64,000 nucleotides of DNA. It comes from Batillaria attramentaria. Lineage: Eukaryota; Mollusca; Gastropoda; Batillariidae. Positions 11,399 to 23,426 of the stretch are shown here, piece after piece. Within the stretch, counting starts at the first letter, position 1; each line of letters begins with the position of its first letter. The notes beneath the pieces were generated by a model that made no database searches, had not been told where the DNA came from, and saw only the letters and a program-made list of their open reading frames with translations. The DNA is taken from positions 41,001-105,000 of the forward strand of contig JACVVK020000380.1 of the NCBI GenBank assembly GCA_018292915.2, given 5' to 3'. A program made the position numbers and the translations under genes.

Positions 11399-14300
11399 CT
11401 GTAAAGAAACAAGCAAGTTTGATTTTTACGCTCTAATATTCAGTGATCGCGTTAACCGGTAAAATACCGTTTAAAAAACCAGAATACCGGAAAAATTTGG
11501 AGCTGCCCAGTTTCAGCGAACGTTAATCACTGTCACAATACTTTGTTCCCCACTGACTGGCCAGGGCTTCTTTGTTTTTGCGATGGACTCGCTGCTATCT
11601 TTACCTCTCATACCGATACAGTGTTGCGACACTGTGATTGTGTTTAGGTCGATTTGCACTGTAATTCTTATCACTGGTTTTAATTCTCATGGGACCGGTT
11701 CTGACACAGGTTGTTGAGTGACAGTGTGGGGTAGTCGCTGATGGGACCGGTTTTCAAAATTGCTAGCGCGATCACTGATATTCATATGGGGAAAATAGTA
11801 CAGAACTGCAACTTAAAGAGCTTAACACTGTTAATTTACATACTGCATGTCCTTGCGCTTTCGATTTCTAATTACATAAGAGGACAAGACCCGCAAAACA
11901 GTTTAATTACTTTACATGACATCACTGGTAACTGATGAAGTAAGGAAAGGTAAATTCAAATCAAGGAAGTATGATGTGAAATGTTTCAGTGTCAAGTAAA
12001 CCACGAACAAACAGGAAACTTCCTCTTTAATATCATAAAATTAATAACCAAACTTTGATGCAGAATCCACAGCTGTTACCAGCCCCTGTAGTGTAGTGGT
12101 TAGCACTTCGGACCATGGACCGGGAGACCCGGGTTCGAATCCCAGCCGAGGCAAGCGGGATTTTTCCTACCTAGGTCGGCTCCTACCCAGAGCGGGTGTG
12201 CTATGGACCCGATGGGGAGGCTGTTGCCACACAGCCGAGTTTCACCCACTTCACGGGTGCGACTTTGGGGGTGCTTCCCTTAGTATGACACGTCTTATGA
12301 TGTGCCGTAGTTCCTGGGCCTGGTTAATGCCGGGATATTTATGACAGGAAGCGTGGAATGCGGCCCTGTCCCGCAGTCCCAAACCACATGGACCTCCATA
12401 GCATCATCTTACTATCATCCTCATCTCCATCATCATGCATAATAAAAATTGTCCCAGCTTCCGAGTCCTCCGTGGGTTCCATCCATGACCTGGGAGGAAC
12501 ACCACTGGAGCTGGCAAAGAGTTGGGGCAGCAAAAAAAAAAAGAAAAAAAAAGAATCCACAGCTGTTACTTACTGTGACGGTTGAGTACGCGCTCCTCAA
12601 GTTTGAAGATGTATGCTGAAAGGCACGCCACAAATGATTCACCAGCGATTTCTGCAAATTCAAGTAAAAATTACATGAATAATTTACTGGTACACAGCTT
12701 GCAAGAGATTTAACAGCCTGTGAGAAGTAACTAACAAAATTCACCAGACAGTCAGAAACTTTGAAAAAGCTTTTACTGCACGTTTGTCCTCAGCAAGATC
12801 CAGAACAGGGGAGGGAACAAGATGTCATCATGAACTCGTTTTACTTCCCTTGACCAAGGGCACCTTTTGCAGAGTTTGGGATCAATAACTGGTAACAAAT
12901 AAACTGACACTTACTACCACAAAAAGATAATAAAAACAAGCCACCTCAACGGAGCCTCGAGACAGGCCCTCAGTAACTTCTAGCCTACACAGTAAAACCT
13001 GCAAATGGTGTAAGAAGCCGCCTTCAAACATGTACATTTCCTTCAGTTGCAATCAGTCTGACACCCAGATTCCTGTGTACCATGACAGGTAATCACCGGT
13101 TACTCACCGATCCCTCGTTCAGCTCCAGCCTCTCAACGGCCTGCAGTTTGCGAATGGACGCGTCCGACAGGTAGCCATCGAGGACGAGCTGGTAAGCTGG
13201 GCTGTGCCATTCCGAATTGAAGTCGCCGCAGATGATGTGTGGTGCTCCCTCTCCCCCGGCGACTCCCACCACTTCTTTGATAGCACAAGCTGCCTGCAGT
13301 AACAAAATATACCCTTTTTTTCCTTCCAAAACCACACACACTCTTAATACTACTACTACTAAATGGTATTTCTAGGGTGCATTTCTTGAAATAAAACTCA
13401 ATGCGCCTATCACTCACTCACACTCACGCACATTGAACAACGATGAACAGGCATCTATAGACTGGTGAAACTGACTAGTTAGACAGAAAATGACTGGTGT
13501 TAGTTATTTGTGGCCTCACGCCGCTCAAGCAACAAAGACCAGCACGCGGCTGAGGGAATTACCGGAAAGCTTTGTAAAAAAGGAACGTTTTCAGATTGCT
13601 CTTGGAAACAGACAGTGTGGGCGCATTTCTCAGATCTGCAGGCAGGAAGTTCCAAATGGCTGGAGCGGCAAAACTGAAAGAGCGCTTGCCAAAAGATTTC
13701 AGGTTGCGCTTGGGGATTTTGAGAAACCTCTCGGAGGACGACAACACTGATAAAGGAAAGGCAGATTTCTGTCATTAATTACAAAAAACATTAACCTACC
13801 TGTATACACTGGACATCAGGGCTGCGCATGGAATCCCAGACAACATGGATGTTGCCGACAGTGCAGGACTTGCCTGTGGTTCGACTGCGCAGCTTCGTGA
13901 TGAGCACGACATCAGCACGATCAAGGTACTTCATAACGGCCGCACCCACTTCTGGGCTCAAACCTCCAGCCTCCACCTCCTGTGGATGCAAACAAAAATC
14001 CTACACACAACACGTTTGTACAGTTCGCTCTTTCAAGACAAAAAAAATTCAAAGTATCTCAACAGCTGGTGTACATGAACACAGAAGAATTGAGAATTTC
14101 ATCTTTACAAAAGGGCTCAGTCAGATATAAAAGTTGAGGACTGAATGGCGCTACATCTTTTGCAAACATTTCATCTTACAGTAAAAAGCCTTTTACTTAT
14201 AACCACAAGGGGGAAGGGGGGGAGAGAGACAATTAGAATTTAGAAGAGAAGAGACAACAGCCCTCATCTCAGTAAATTTAATACCTAGAAAGTGATGACC

Positions 14301-14537
14301 CTGCAGGCAAGGAAACTGTGCTTATAAGAATGTTATCTTCGATCCACAGATCCCAGCAGAGAAATGGAAAAGAAATAGTAGATAAGTAGTCGTCAACACT
14401 AACAGACTCTAAACCCAAGATCAGAAAAACAACAACAACAACAAAACAAGATGGCCACTGACCAGCCCAATATGTTGTTTCCATTTAATCACCTGCTGTC
14501 GTCACGGTCGTTCTTTTGTAATGCCATGTATACGGGA

Positions 14538-14597
<60 letters not shown>

Positions 14598-14610
14598 CAC
14601 ACTCTCTCTC

Positions 14611-14642
<32 letters not shown>

Positions 14643-17600
14643 AATGGAAACAACTGACCGGGCTTGTCAGACCAATCTTGGTTTTGGAAGAGAGACGTCA
14701 AGTTGTTTTCTTTGAAATATATGACGTTTTCCTCATTGGGATGACGCATAATACATTTGACGTAATAACTTTGACTCGGATACAATTCTTGCAATGAAAG
14801 CAGCCCCATGAAAATTGAAGTGTTGCTGCTGCGCAGTGTAAAGATCGAATTTATACCGGCTCAATGTGTTTAACAGACAAGTCTGCGCGGCGAACGTTTT
14901 TTCACTATGTGTTATGTCTGCTGCGCGCGCGCGCACACAGACACACACAGACATACGCGCGCGCGCACGCACGCACGCACGCAGACTTGCGCGAGCCGCG
15001 TTTGTGCATGTGCTCCATTGAGACCTATGTGGTGTTCTCTCACTCTACTATGCTATTGAGTGAGAGTCAGTGGGAAAAACAAAGCTCACTACATCAATGA
15101 AACTCCCGCTTTCCCCGTCTACAAATAGAGAACTTCCGAAAAGTGACGACACACCCCCACGTCAATCAAACATGACGTCGGCAAACTGACGCTGATACAG
15201 TTTTGCGTCAGTGCGCGTGTGCCTTTTCTGCGATGTTTGTGAGGCGTGTGGCTTGTGTAAAGGAAATGTGCTTCGAGTACAAATTTTCGAGTCAACTGAC
15301 GACAACGGCTGCAGTGAATTTTTCTAATTTTTTTGTATATTTTTTATGGCACCCCAGGCTCATTATCTATGTATAGTAGGAGCGATTTTGAGATCTAAAG
15401 TGTGTTCACCAGCACTTTCATCAGGTACGGTTTACGCCAAAAGTACAAAAGCGACAACCTCCAAAATTCACTCAGTTGAGAGTCCGTATTCATGCTATCT
15501 ATGTCCCAAACATGGAGTGGTTTAGGTAAATATTACGCCTTTAAACGCCAGAAAGCCACTTTTTTTGAAAAGGGCGATAACTCGCAAATCATGTGTGCAA
15601 TCGTACCTGGATCGGGCCTTCTATTCAACAATCTTGATTCATTTAGAAACCCCAAATTTGAAATCGATCGGTTCAGTATTTTCGGAGAAATAGGCATCTG
15701 AACTGGGTTCACATGCAATGTCAACTCAGGCTCGGTTTACATGAAAACTATAAGAGCGACCATTTTCTAGTAGTGAGTCAATTCAGAGTCCGTATTCAAG
15801 CTATCTACTGCCAAAAAATTGAGTGATTTAAATAAATATTACGCCTGTACACGAAAGACAACCAACTTGTCTCAAAAGGGCGATAACTCCCAAATCACTT
15901 AAGCAATCATCACACGCTTGAATCGTCTAATGTAACATTTTGATAAATTTGGATACCCCAAATTTGAAGCCATTCGGTTAAGTATTTTCGAAGAAACGGG
16001 CCCGGACACAATTCACACACACACGCACATCCACACAGACGGCACTCAGGAGGAGGAGAACTGCGTTCGGAACATCATACGCGTCAGCATCGATGACGCA
16101 AGTTTTCTTACGTCATTGTCAGAGTTACACTTGCAAAATCGTCTCTGCGGGAGATCGGCAGTGACGTGCGTTTGTACCACAGATGCTTGCCCATGAACGT
16201 GGAAATTTTAGCCCGTCCTATTATGTTGTTTCCATAGTAATGGAAACAACATAAAAAAACCCGAACCAACTGGTAAACATACCTTGCGAGCAACTTCAGT
16301 CAGCGACACTCTCTTGCTGCTTTCCAGTTCAAAAAGTGCTGTCTTGTAGAATGTGGCCTCCCCTTCATCATAGTAGTCCTTCGTTCTTTTCATCATCAGA
16401 CCATCGTAACCCAGTCTACAGATTAAATATGTCAAGTTGTAAGTTACAATCGAACGTCAAACAACTACTAACAATTACTTCATCTGCATTTAATTACAAA
16501 CAACAAAAATTGTTCTCAAAAACTGCCCTGCAGTAAGAAAGAAAAGGACAGAGCACAAGATCAATCATTTATTAACCTGAAATATGATTACTGAATAGCT
16601 TTTATACAATCTTTTGTATCACCACACGAAATGTGCATGGCAGTGTCAGGAACAGAGAAGGCATTTCTGATTTTGGTGGTTCTTGGGTTTTTTTTGTTTT
16701 TGTTTCTGTTTTGTACATATGGCAACAGCTCAAAAACAGTGTTTGTTTTAACTGTAACCCTATCATCAGATGATGTGACTTAGCACAAGAAGTCCAAGAA
16801 GTCTTTTGATCTATGACATGGGCGTATCAGGGTTCCGGCTCATTACCAAACACAAAAACAACAAAACTCACTTCTTCATATCAGGCAGTAACACAGTGTT
16901 GAAGTATGCAGGGTTGACCTCTTGCAGACAGACAATGTCACCATTCAGATATTGCAACTCCTTCATCAACAGACCATGGCGATACTCTTGGCCAAGGAAT
17001 TCCGGAGCCGTGTAGCTGTAGTCGTTCCTGGTACGAGCACACTCAGCAAGGATGTTGTAACTGACCACACTGAACAAGCGGGCAGGGTCCACAGTCAGCG
17101 CAGGCACAGCTGGGTTGGGCACGTAGGCACGGTTGAAGCAACTAGGGGAGGAATGGGTGGCCAGGAAGGTGGGATCAGGAGTACCCAAGCGCTCCGACAC
17201 ACTGCTAGAGCTCTTGGAGCTCGGTGGGCAAACTGAGTTTTGAACTGGTGCGGCAGCATCAGCCATTACAGCGTCAGCGGGTGCTGAAGGAACGCTAGCC
17301 TGCGCTACAACGGCAGTCTCTCTCTGCCCTGGGGCCATCTCTACAGTGTTAACATTGTTTGCACTGGCGTTCACTGCTGCTGGAGCAGGAGGGGTAACAA
17401 CAGGCACTGGATTGGGTGCGCTAAACACTTGCTGCTGGCACGTGGTGGGCTGTGCGGGTTCCTCCGGCGTCAGCTGCCCCTCAGTGATGCTGGTGTCCCC
17501 GGTGAAATCACCGTCAATGCTGTTTGAGCCTGACTGGAGCTCGCTGGTGTCCAGTCCGCGAGACAAGACAGTCAGATCAGAGCCAGCCACACTTCCTACC

Positions 17601-19738
17601 TCCACCACTGTGGATGACACTTCATCACGATCTTCACGCTCCTTGGCCTGAAATCAATGTAAATTTTGTGTCATTAAGAGATTAAAATCAGACCACCACT
17701 ACATTATATTCATCTGACAAATGACGAATGTTCTTTTAAACTGTTCAACATCTGTTCTGAAATTAACCTGTCAAACAGAATGCAGATTAATTCTCAAATG
17801 ACATTTCACTCGACAGTAATTAGTATCTAGGCTTTTTCAGATGCAGCTCCCTTTTATGAACCTTAAACAAAGGGAAGCAACTGGTGGTAATTCCGACGTT
17901 TAAGCGATGAACAGTTCTCCCTTTCTAATGTTACCGACAAAGAGCATGTATGTGAAGGAGAGCAGACAGGACTCACTGACAGACTCAACAGACAGACCTC
18001 AGTGAGGGTTTGAATGTCATGCAGTTAACCATTTTAATAATAATAATAAATATAATATAAGAAATTTCATTTATATAGCGCACTTCTCAGATACAGTGAC
18101 TCATTGCGCTAACACACATCACTCATGCACATCCACACTATACAGACAAACACGTCAATCAGTACACATTACAAACAATACAAAGACACATCAGTTGAAA
18201 GCCTGTTGAAAAAGGTGCGTTTTCAGTCCAGATCTAAAAGCTGATAAAGATGGTTGTTGTCTCAGCCCCATAGGCAGAGAGTTCCAGACTGTAGGGGCGG
18301 CAAAACGGAAACATCGTTCACCATAAGTTTTCAGGTTTATCTTAGGGACCTTGAGTAGCTTGTCATTAGATGAGCGGAGCGGATTTTCTTACACAGAAGG
18401 GGATGATGCACTGAACACGGCTTACCTGAACCTCATTGGCGTATGCTTTTGTCAACTCTGCCTCTGTCAAGGGAACAACAGTGATGGATGAAGAGCTGCT
18501 ACCGGCAACACTGACAGGCACTGGAGTACTTGTGTCCATTGGCTGTTCAACTGGCACAGCGGCCGCTGCTGGCGGTGCTACGGGGGCTGGGCGCGGCACT
18601 GCTGCTGCTACCTCGGCGCTGTCTGCTGCAGGCACATCCTCTTTGTTGACCACGACAAAGTCACCAGGGAGTTCGGAGTCAGTGCTGGTGGCTGAAGCCG
18701 AGTCTTGCTGAGTTTTTGCAGGAGCGGCGACCTCGGCGGTTTTGGCAGGCACGATCGCCGGGGCATCCTCCGCACCTTCGCCATTCACCCGAGCTCGCTT
18801 GGTGCCCGACTGCTCAACCTCTGTTTTCGTGTCAGTCTCGTCCTCTTCCAGCTTCCTCTTCACGCCAGTCAGCTTCTTCGACTCCTGTTTTTCAGACACG
18901 TCTCCGTTGTTGACGCCAGGCTTTGAGTCTGCCGCGCTCGTTTCCTGCTCCATGGGCTCTGCAGCAGGTTTGGCTGCAGGTTCAGGGGCAGGGGTGGCTG
19001 CTACAGTCTCAGCTGGCGTAGCATCTGGCTTCTTACTTTCGGCTTGAGGGGATGCCGAAACTTTCTCCGGCACATCTGCTGCTGCAGGTGCACTCTCTTC
19101 TTTCTCCTCCTCTGCATCAGCCGTAGCGCTGGTGTCCATTACTCCCTCCCCTTCATCTCCCACTTCTTCTTCTTCTTTGTCCCCCGCTCCCCTGCCAGGC
19201 CGGGATCGTGATCTGGAGGAGGCTGGTCGCCCTCTCCCTCGGCCGCGCGTGGGAGTAGGTTTGCTTTCTTTCTCTGGCGTTTCTGCTTCTGCCTCTTCCT
19301 CTGCCGCTCCAGACCTCCTGGAGCTTCGCGACCCCCTTGAGGGTGTCGTGGCTGCTGGAGACTTCCCGCGACCTCGACCTCTATGGCGCCCTCTTCCAGA
19401 CTTGGGAGTTACTTCCTCCTGCTCTTCGGCCTGCTCAGGTTCGCCGGCCTCCTCTTTCTGTGGAGAAGCCTCCACCTTTGCCTTACCCCTGCCCCCGCGC
19501 TTGGAGGACGATGCCGGGGTTGTCTTCTCTTCCTCCTCCTCATCTCCTCCTGCCCCACGTCCGCGAGATCGAGACTGGCGACCAGCCGGGGTTGTACCAG
19601 CTTTGAACAAAAGGAACAATTTCTTTATGATTCTGTATGTCTAATGAAGCTTTTCAAAATCAAGAAATTTTTTTTTAGCACTTTCAAAAAAAAAAAAAAA
19701 AACAAACCCAACAAACACACACTTTGGAATAAAGCAAC

Positions 19739-19811
<73 letters not shown>

Positions 19812-21202
19812 AAGGTGTGATAAACAGTCACAGTTTGCCTGAATTCAGGTGCAGGATTTCGGTGATGTCATAATCACACAAAGAAAGTGGAGGACTGACA
19901 CAAAGACAAACTGAATCCAGTTTACCACCCCCCCCCCCCCCCCAAAAAAAAAAAAAAAAAACCAACAGGGGCACACTGAGCAAAGGAAATCGATCTGATC
20001 TGTTACCACCTCTCCCACGACTTGAAGGCCTGCCACGACTCCTCTTTTCTACAGGTTCCTCTCCCTCAGCTGCATGCTTGACTTCTTCCTCTGCCTTCTC
20101 GCTTCTGCCTCCACGTGTCCTGCAAAATGTAAAATATCGAATTTACTGCCTGTCATAGCTTGTGCTTGTGTCGTAGTCTCTGCCTGTGAATTTGAACTAG
20201 ACAGGCAAAAGCCTTCATGGCTCCCTTGTCACGGCTTGTGACAAGGGTCAAGGTCATTCACAAGAGTATGTTTGTAAAGCTCTTATCACTATCTATCATC
20301 ATGCCAAGTAAGGTGTCTCTGGCATTCTGAGTTCCTGGCAGTATTACAGTTTTCCCTGAAACAGTTTGTATGGCCTTGACCTTGGGTCAAGGTCATTCAA
20401 ACAAGATTTCATCAATGTCTATCATTATGCCAAGTTTGACGCCTCTAGTATTTGTAGTTCCTCCGAAAACAGTAATGTTAAAATTCGCAACAGACAGCTT
20501 TAATGACCTTGACCTTCAGTCAAGGTCACTCAAAAGGTAGGTCTCACTGCTGTCTATCATCATGCCTCGTTTGGTGCCTCTACTGTTTGTTGTTTCCAAG
20601 GAAATGCCAAGGTTAAAGTTTCACGAAAACAGCTTGCATGGCCTTGACCTTGACGAAAAGTCATTGAACACAGGTATGTCAGTAACGGTGTTGCGAATGT
20701 CTGTCATCATGCAAAGTTTGATGCTTCTGGTTCTTCTAGATTCTGAGAAAACGCAAACGTAAAAATTTCCAAACAGCCTGCTTTAATGACCTTGACCTTG
20801 GGTCAAGGTAATTTAAAGGTATGTGTGCATAGGTCTTATCACTGTCTATCAGCACGCCAAGTTCGGTGCCTGCTGTTTGTTATTTCTGAGAAAATGCCAA
20901 TGTTAAGGTTTCGCAAAAATAGCTTGTATGGCCTTGACCTTGATACAAGGCCACTGAATAAATGTATAAATCTGTAAAGTTTTTATCAATGTCTATCATC
21001 ATGCAAAGTTTAAAACCTCAGGTGTTTGTAGATTCTGAGAAAATGCCAATGTAAAATTTTCAGACAGCTTTAGTGACCTTGACCTTTAGTCAAGGTAATT
21101 CATAATGATATGTTTTGAAAGGTCTTATGGTTGTCTATCACCATGCCAAGTTTGGTGCCTCTGCTTTTGAGATTCTGAGAAAATGACAATGTTAAAGTTT
21201 TT

Positions 21203-21244
<42 letters not shown>

Positions 21245-21451
21245 GACGGAGGGTTATTACACAGACTCCCATTCTTACACAAGGGAGCCAAAAACTGTTA
21301 AAATGAAATTGCAAATTAAGAAAACCAAAATAGTGACAAACTTGGCAGGGGAACGAGCCGCGGCAGTTGAAGCCTTGGTTGATGCTCGAGGGCTACTCCG
21401 TGATGGAGCAGATTCCTCCTTGGCGAGACTTCTGCGTGTTGCTCTTGGCAT
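11195..21451 (-). CDS. Gene A: CCR4/Angel/PDE12-type EEP nuclease with charged RGR-rich N-terminus
   Basis: Nine coding exons, all phase-compatible: 21342-21451, 20010-20119, 18426-19600, 16872-17647, 16283-16415, 13800-13979, 13108-13293, 12574-12651, 11195-11398. They total 2952 nt (983 residues). Residues 1-460 are low complexity: acidic, Ala/Pro-rich, with many RGRG/GRP motifs resembling AT-hooks or RG-rich nucleic-acid-binding tails. Residues about 655-983 form the EEP domain with the expected catalytic signatures: SYNILAE, CLQEV, EGEATFY, GNIHVVW, CGDFNS, VDYVFFSS and ASDHL. The family cleaves RNA 3' ends (deadenylases, 2',5'-phosphodiesterase) or removes terminal phosphates. The substrate cannot be told from sequence. 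The end of the domain (DYVFFSS, GLP, SDHL) looks most Angel-like and the start most PDE12-like. The ATG is preceded directly by an acceptor (TTTTAG), implying an upstream noncoding exon. No frame breaks were found. Confidence 0.85.
12080..12551 (+). mobile_element. tRNA-derived SINE, family 1, with 18-bp target duplication
   Basis: Starts with a tRNA-like head ('GTAGTGTAGTGGTTAGCAC', 'GGGTTCGAATCCCAGC'), has a body of about 400 bp and ends in an A-rich tail with G interruptions. It is flanked by a perfect direct repeat AGAATCCACAGCTGTTAC at 12062-12079 and 12552-12569. That proves target-primed insertion. The right-hand duplication overlaps the donor site of Gene A's eighth coding exon (12574-12651). 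Confidence 0.95.
13108..13293 (-). CDS. Gene A exon with catalytic GDFN motif
   Basis: Encodes AIKEVVGVAGGEGAPHIICG followed by DFNSEWHSPAYQLVLDG. The Asp and Asn of GDFN are metal/phosphate ligands in EEP enzymes. Phase 0 at both ends. Confidence 0.88.
13355..13770 (-). mobile_element. LINE 3' end with reverse-transcriptase C-terminal relic
   Basis: Minus-strand translation at 13559-13747 gives SFSFAAPAIWNFLPADLR followed by a [13 protein letters not shown] end, the typical C-terminus of CR1/L2/Jockey-type non-LTR retrotransposon ORF2. The 3' UTR follows, ending in the short (TAC/TAG)n near 13355. Related copies lie at 62310-62660 (minus) and 51405-51535 (plus, 3' UTR only). Confidence 0.75.
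13800..13979 (-). CDS. Gene A exon (EEP middle strand block)
   Basis: Encodes ADVVLITKLRSRTTGKSCTV and then GNIHVVWDSMRSPDVQCIQ, the core strands with the conserved His of the family. It is 180 nt, phase 0 both sides, the same length as Gene B 27399-27578. Confidence 0.85.
14540..14642. repeat. (AC)n then (TC)n compound microsatellite
   Basis: About 27 AC units, a short interruption and about 22 TC units. Confidence 0.95.
14920..14985. repeat. Alternating purine-pyrimidine (GC/AC) tract
   Basis: GCGCGCGC, ACACAGACACAC and GCACGCACGCAC blocks in series. Alternating purine-pyrimidine sequence of the kind able to adopt Z-DNA. Confidence 0.7.
15480..16020. repeat. Internal tandem duplication, about 290-bp period
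   Basis: Two diverged copies (about 15480-15705 and 15775-16000) share 'AAGGGCGATAACTC', 'ACCCCAAATTTGAA' and 'GTATTTTCGGAGAAA'-like blocks. They end in a CA-rich segment near 16015. Probably part of a dispersed element; the ends were not resolved. Confidence 0.6.
16283..16415 (-). CDS. Gene A exon (EGEATFY)
   Basis: Encodes LGYDGLMMKRTKDYYDEGEA and then TFYKTALFELESSKRVSLTE. It is 133 nt, exactly the length of Gene B 26298-26430. Confidence 0.87.
16872..17647 (-). CDS. Gene A exon opening the nuclease domain
   Basis: The first two thirds are Ser/Ala/Pro-rich linker. The last third carries FSVVSYNILAECARTRNDYS, the EFLGQEYRH segment and the catalytic CLQEV. The donor is GTGAGT, out-phase 2. 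Confidence 0.88.
18030..18400 (-). mobile_element. LINE 3' end relic
   Basis: Begins at the left with (AAT)n and 'TTTATATAGCGCACTTCTCA', the 3' tail of a non-LTR element. The right part is the complement of an RT C-terminus. It sits in the Gene A intron between the long exon (18426-19600) and the next, and stops within about 30 bp of the long exon's donor. Confidence 0.65.
18426..19600 (-). CDS. Gene A long low-complexity exon
   Basis: A 1175-nt exon, in-phase 1, out-phase 0. It encodes repeated RSRGRG, GRGRGK and SRSRSRPGRG basic clusters alternating with acidic EEEEE runs, then Ala/Pro/Glu-rich sequence with one KRKLEEDE-like nuclear-localisation-type patch. No folded domain seen. Composition suggests a nuclear, nucleic-acid-binding tail. 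Confidence 0.8.
19741..19810. repeat. (C)n(A)n(TA)n compound homopolymer
   Basis: About 38 C, then about 17 A, then an (AT)n run. Intronic in Gene A. A similar C/A run lies at 19927-19960. Confidence 0.9.
20010..20119 (-). CDS. Gene A second coding exon (AT-hook-like)
   Basis: Encodes TRGGRSEKAEEEVKHAAEGE then KRSRGRPSSRGR. RGRP is the core of an AT-hook. In-phase 2, out-phase 1, fitting both neighbours. Confidence 0.78.
20195..21296 (+). mobile_element. Half-site-array TIR element (copy 1)
   Basis: The left end carries GGCTCCCTTGT and the right end ACAAGGGAGCC, an inverted repeat. The interior is about six to seven diverged units of roughly 145 bp. Each is centred on a palindrome of the type TGACCTTGACCTT...GGTCAAGGTCA and also carries 'TGTCTATCATCATGC' and 'TGAGAAAATGCCAATGT'. 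A (CA)n run precedes 'GACGACGGAGGG' at the right end. No transposase was seen, so it is non-autonomous. Confidence 0.8.
21342..21451 (-). CDS. Gene A first coding exon
   Basis: Starts MPRATRRSLAKEESAPSRSS, Ser/Arg/Ala-rich. The ATG follows immediately on an acceptor-like TTTTAG. The GTTTGT donor leaves phase 2, which matches the next exon. Gene B begins with a similar MPQVKGRSRRRAAEDGAAPS. Confidence 0.75.
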
Positions 21452-23426
21452 CTAAAATGAGGACAGAATGCTATTTATAAGTTCACTTTTTGCAGTTATC
21501 AACATCACTACAACTGTACAAGTCAACATAAAGAAAACTTTACACAACTATAAACTTACAAGTATAATAACAATATTAACATGTGTAGGGTGCAGTGGGA
21601 AAGGATTTGGCATAAACGAGAAAATACAATGATAAATTTATGCTAGTACAAGGCAGAAAGACTATGGGCTATCTTTCTATCTCTACGACTTTTTTCTCAC
21701 TAACCATAATATTCAAATTTATCAATTTAAAGGCCACTCTTCAATTTGCAACACACCAATGTTACTGTTACTGGTCTTAAAAATTCCACAAGTTTCTTAG
21801 TACAAGATCTATGGGGACAGTCTTCCTATACCGTAAATTACAAACTCTAGTATGAGAGGAAATGACGGTGCGTATGCGGTAGATTCAAACGCTGCAAGCG
21901 GAACGCGACAAAAATTGACAATGTTGTGGAGTACGCCAGCTTTCAAGCACAACGTAGGAAACAGTAAAGTAGTTACATTTTCACGCGACCAACACAAAGA
22001 TTTACTGTCTGTAACACAATAGTCTTTTCGGCGCCGAACTTCAGGCGATTTATCTTTAGGACAGTGGTTCTGCGCCTATCGCAAAACAATCACCCAGATC
22101 AAAAACCCACCTTCACGAAGTGTATAAATCGGTGTGCCCGAGCTTGATTGCCTACAAAATGAGTACTAGTTAGATGCCAACTGGCACAAAAGTGAAATAT
22201 TCAAAGTGAAATTCAGCTAAATAACAGGGGATGTTGGTAAAGGATGGAAAATAATTGTCGGCACTGTCTCACATGAGGACAAGGGTGCCGCCATTAATAG
22301 CATCTATGACATTGCTGTGATTTCATTGGTCAATTAGATTGTAATTTGGAAAATTTTCAATTTTATTTATGAAACAGCTATTTATTTGATCTCTGATATA
22401 TACTGTATATTTATATATAGTTCTTTTAAAGTTTACTTTTTCTTTAGATTTATTTACTCTTTATTTTTACCAATTTGTGAACCGTGAGCCAAACTCTGCG
22501 AGACCACATTCGTCTTCTTACCGCAAATTGGCTGAACCGGTCGGCACAAAACGAAATAAAGTAATCTGCGCCGGTGGTTTTTGTGGGGGGTGAACGTGCC
22601 CGTACTGAAGTAATTACAGATGTATTTGCTTACATGATTGGTGCTTTTTGAAGTTGTCATTTTATCTGCTACTTTATTCAGAATCGTTCTTTGCCAAACG
22701 GAGTTGGACGGCACTTAGCGGTACAGTGTATACGCTTTCAATAAAATGGCACCTTCACTGGCTTCAGCTAACACATGCAGAAACGCTCTTTACGGCGATT
22801 CATATCTTTTAATTGAGTTTGACTTATAAATTTGGTGGTTCGGCATACTATGTAGGAAATATTGGGAGATAAGCCCCCAGTCTGCTGCTGCTACATGTAC
22901 TGGAAATGAAAGCTATATAGGTAGAAGACCAGGCAGTACACAAGTTTTTCTGAGTTGTCTATCACTTTCTGCATTACATTTAAAACACGTAACCAACCGC
23001 TTCCTTTAACTTTTGTAATCAGCATAAATATTGTATTGTTCAAAAAGATATCGACTGTCATAGCAGACGTGTGTGAAAACACTTCCCAAATGTTTTGTGC
23101 ACGTAATTACAATTAACCATACACCTTCAGTGTCCAGCTCAATGTCTGTTACAAAATCAAAACAAAAAGTCCTTTGGGGTTGGACAAGGATTAATTCAAT
23201 GGCCACATGGATAGTACATGTTCCCCCAAAATCACAAAGTTTAACACGTGTTGGTTTCCACAGATATCTCACCTGTTTGTGGACTTGACCTGAGTGCTGT
23301 AACAGAGGACACACAGGTGATCTTAATGACCCGACATCAGTAGAATGAGTGGCAACATACAGTATGCATTACAGAGTGCCATGATACTGAATCATTAGAA
23401 ATAGTCTGCGCAGGGCTCAAGATCAG
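21452..23426. promoter_or_regulatory. Divergent intergenic region between Genes A and B
   Basis: About 2 kb between the two start codons of the head-to-head paralogues. A minus-strand donor-like GTGGGT at 22105-22110 would end a 5' noncoding exon of Gene A. Core promoter elements could not be assigned with confidence, and part of the interval may be 5' UTR intron. Confidence 0.4.

Noticed and set aside
12090..12150. tRNA gene (A and B boxes present)
   Set aside because: The head continues into a repeated body of about 450 bp, has four copies in the window and a target-site duplication, so it is a SINE. The tRNA-like heads at 4300, 6610, 10690, 45890 and 55030 were rejected for the same reason.
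14473..16250. Possible 1.8-kb TIR element (TGTTTCCATT at both ends)
   Set aside because: The inverted match is only about 14 bp, a second inverted copy lies at 14642, and no convincing target duplication was found.
18436..19820. Plus-strand open frames opposite Gene A's long exon
   Set aside because: They mirror a GC-rich low-complexity exon on the other strand. The minus frame has splice sites and phase that fit the gene; the plus frames do not.
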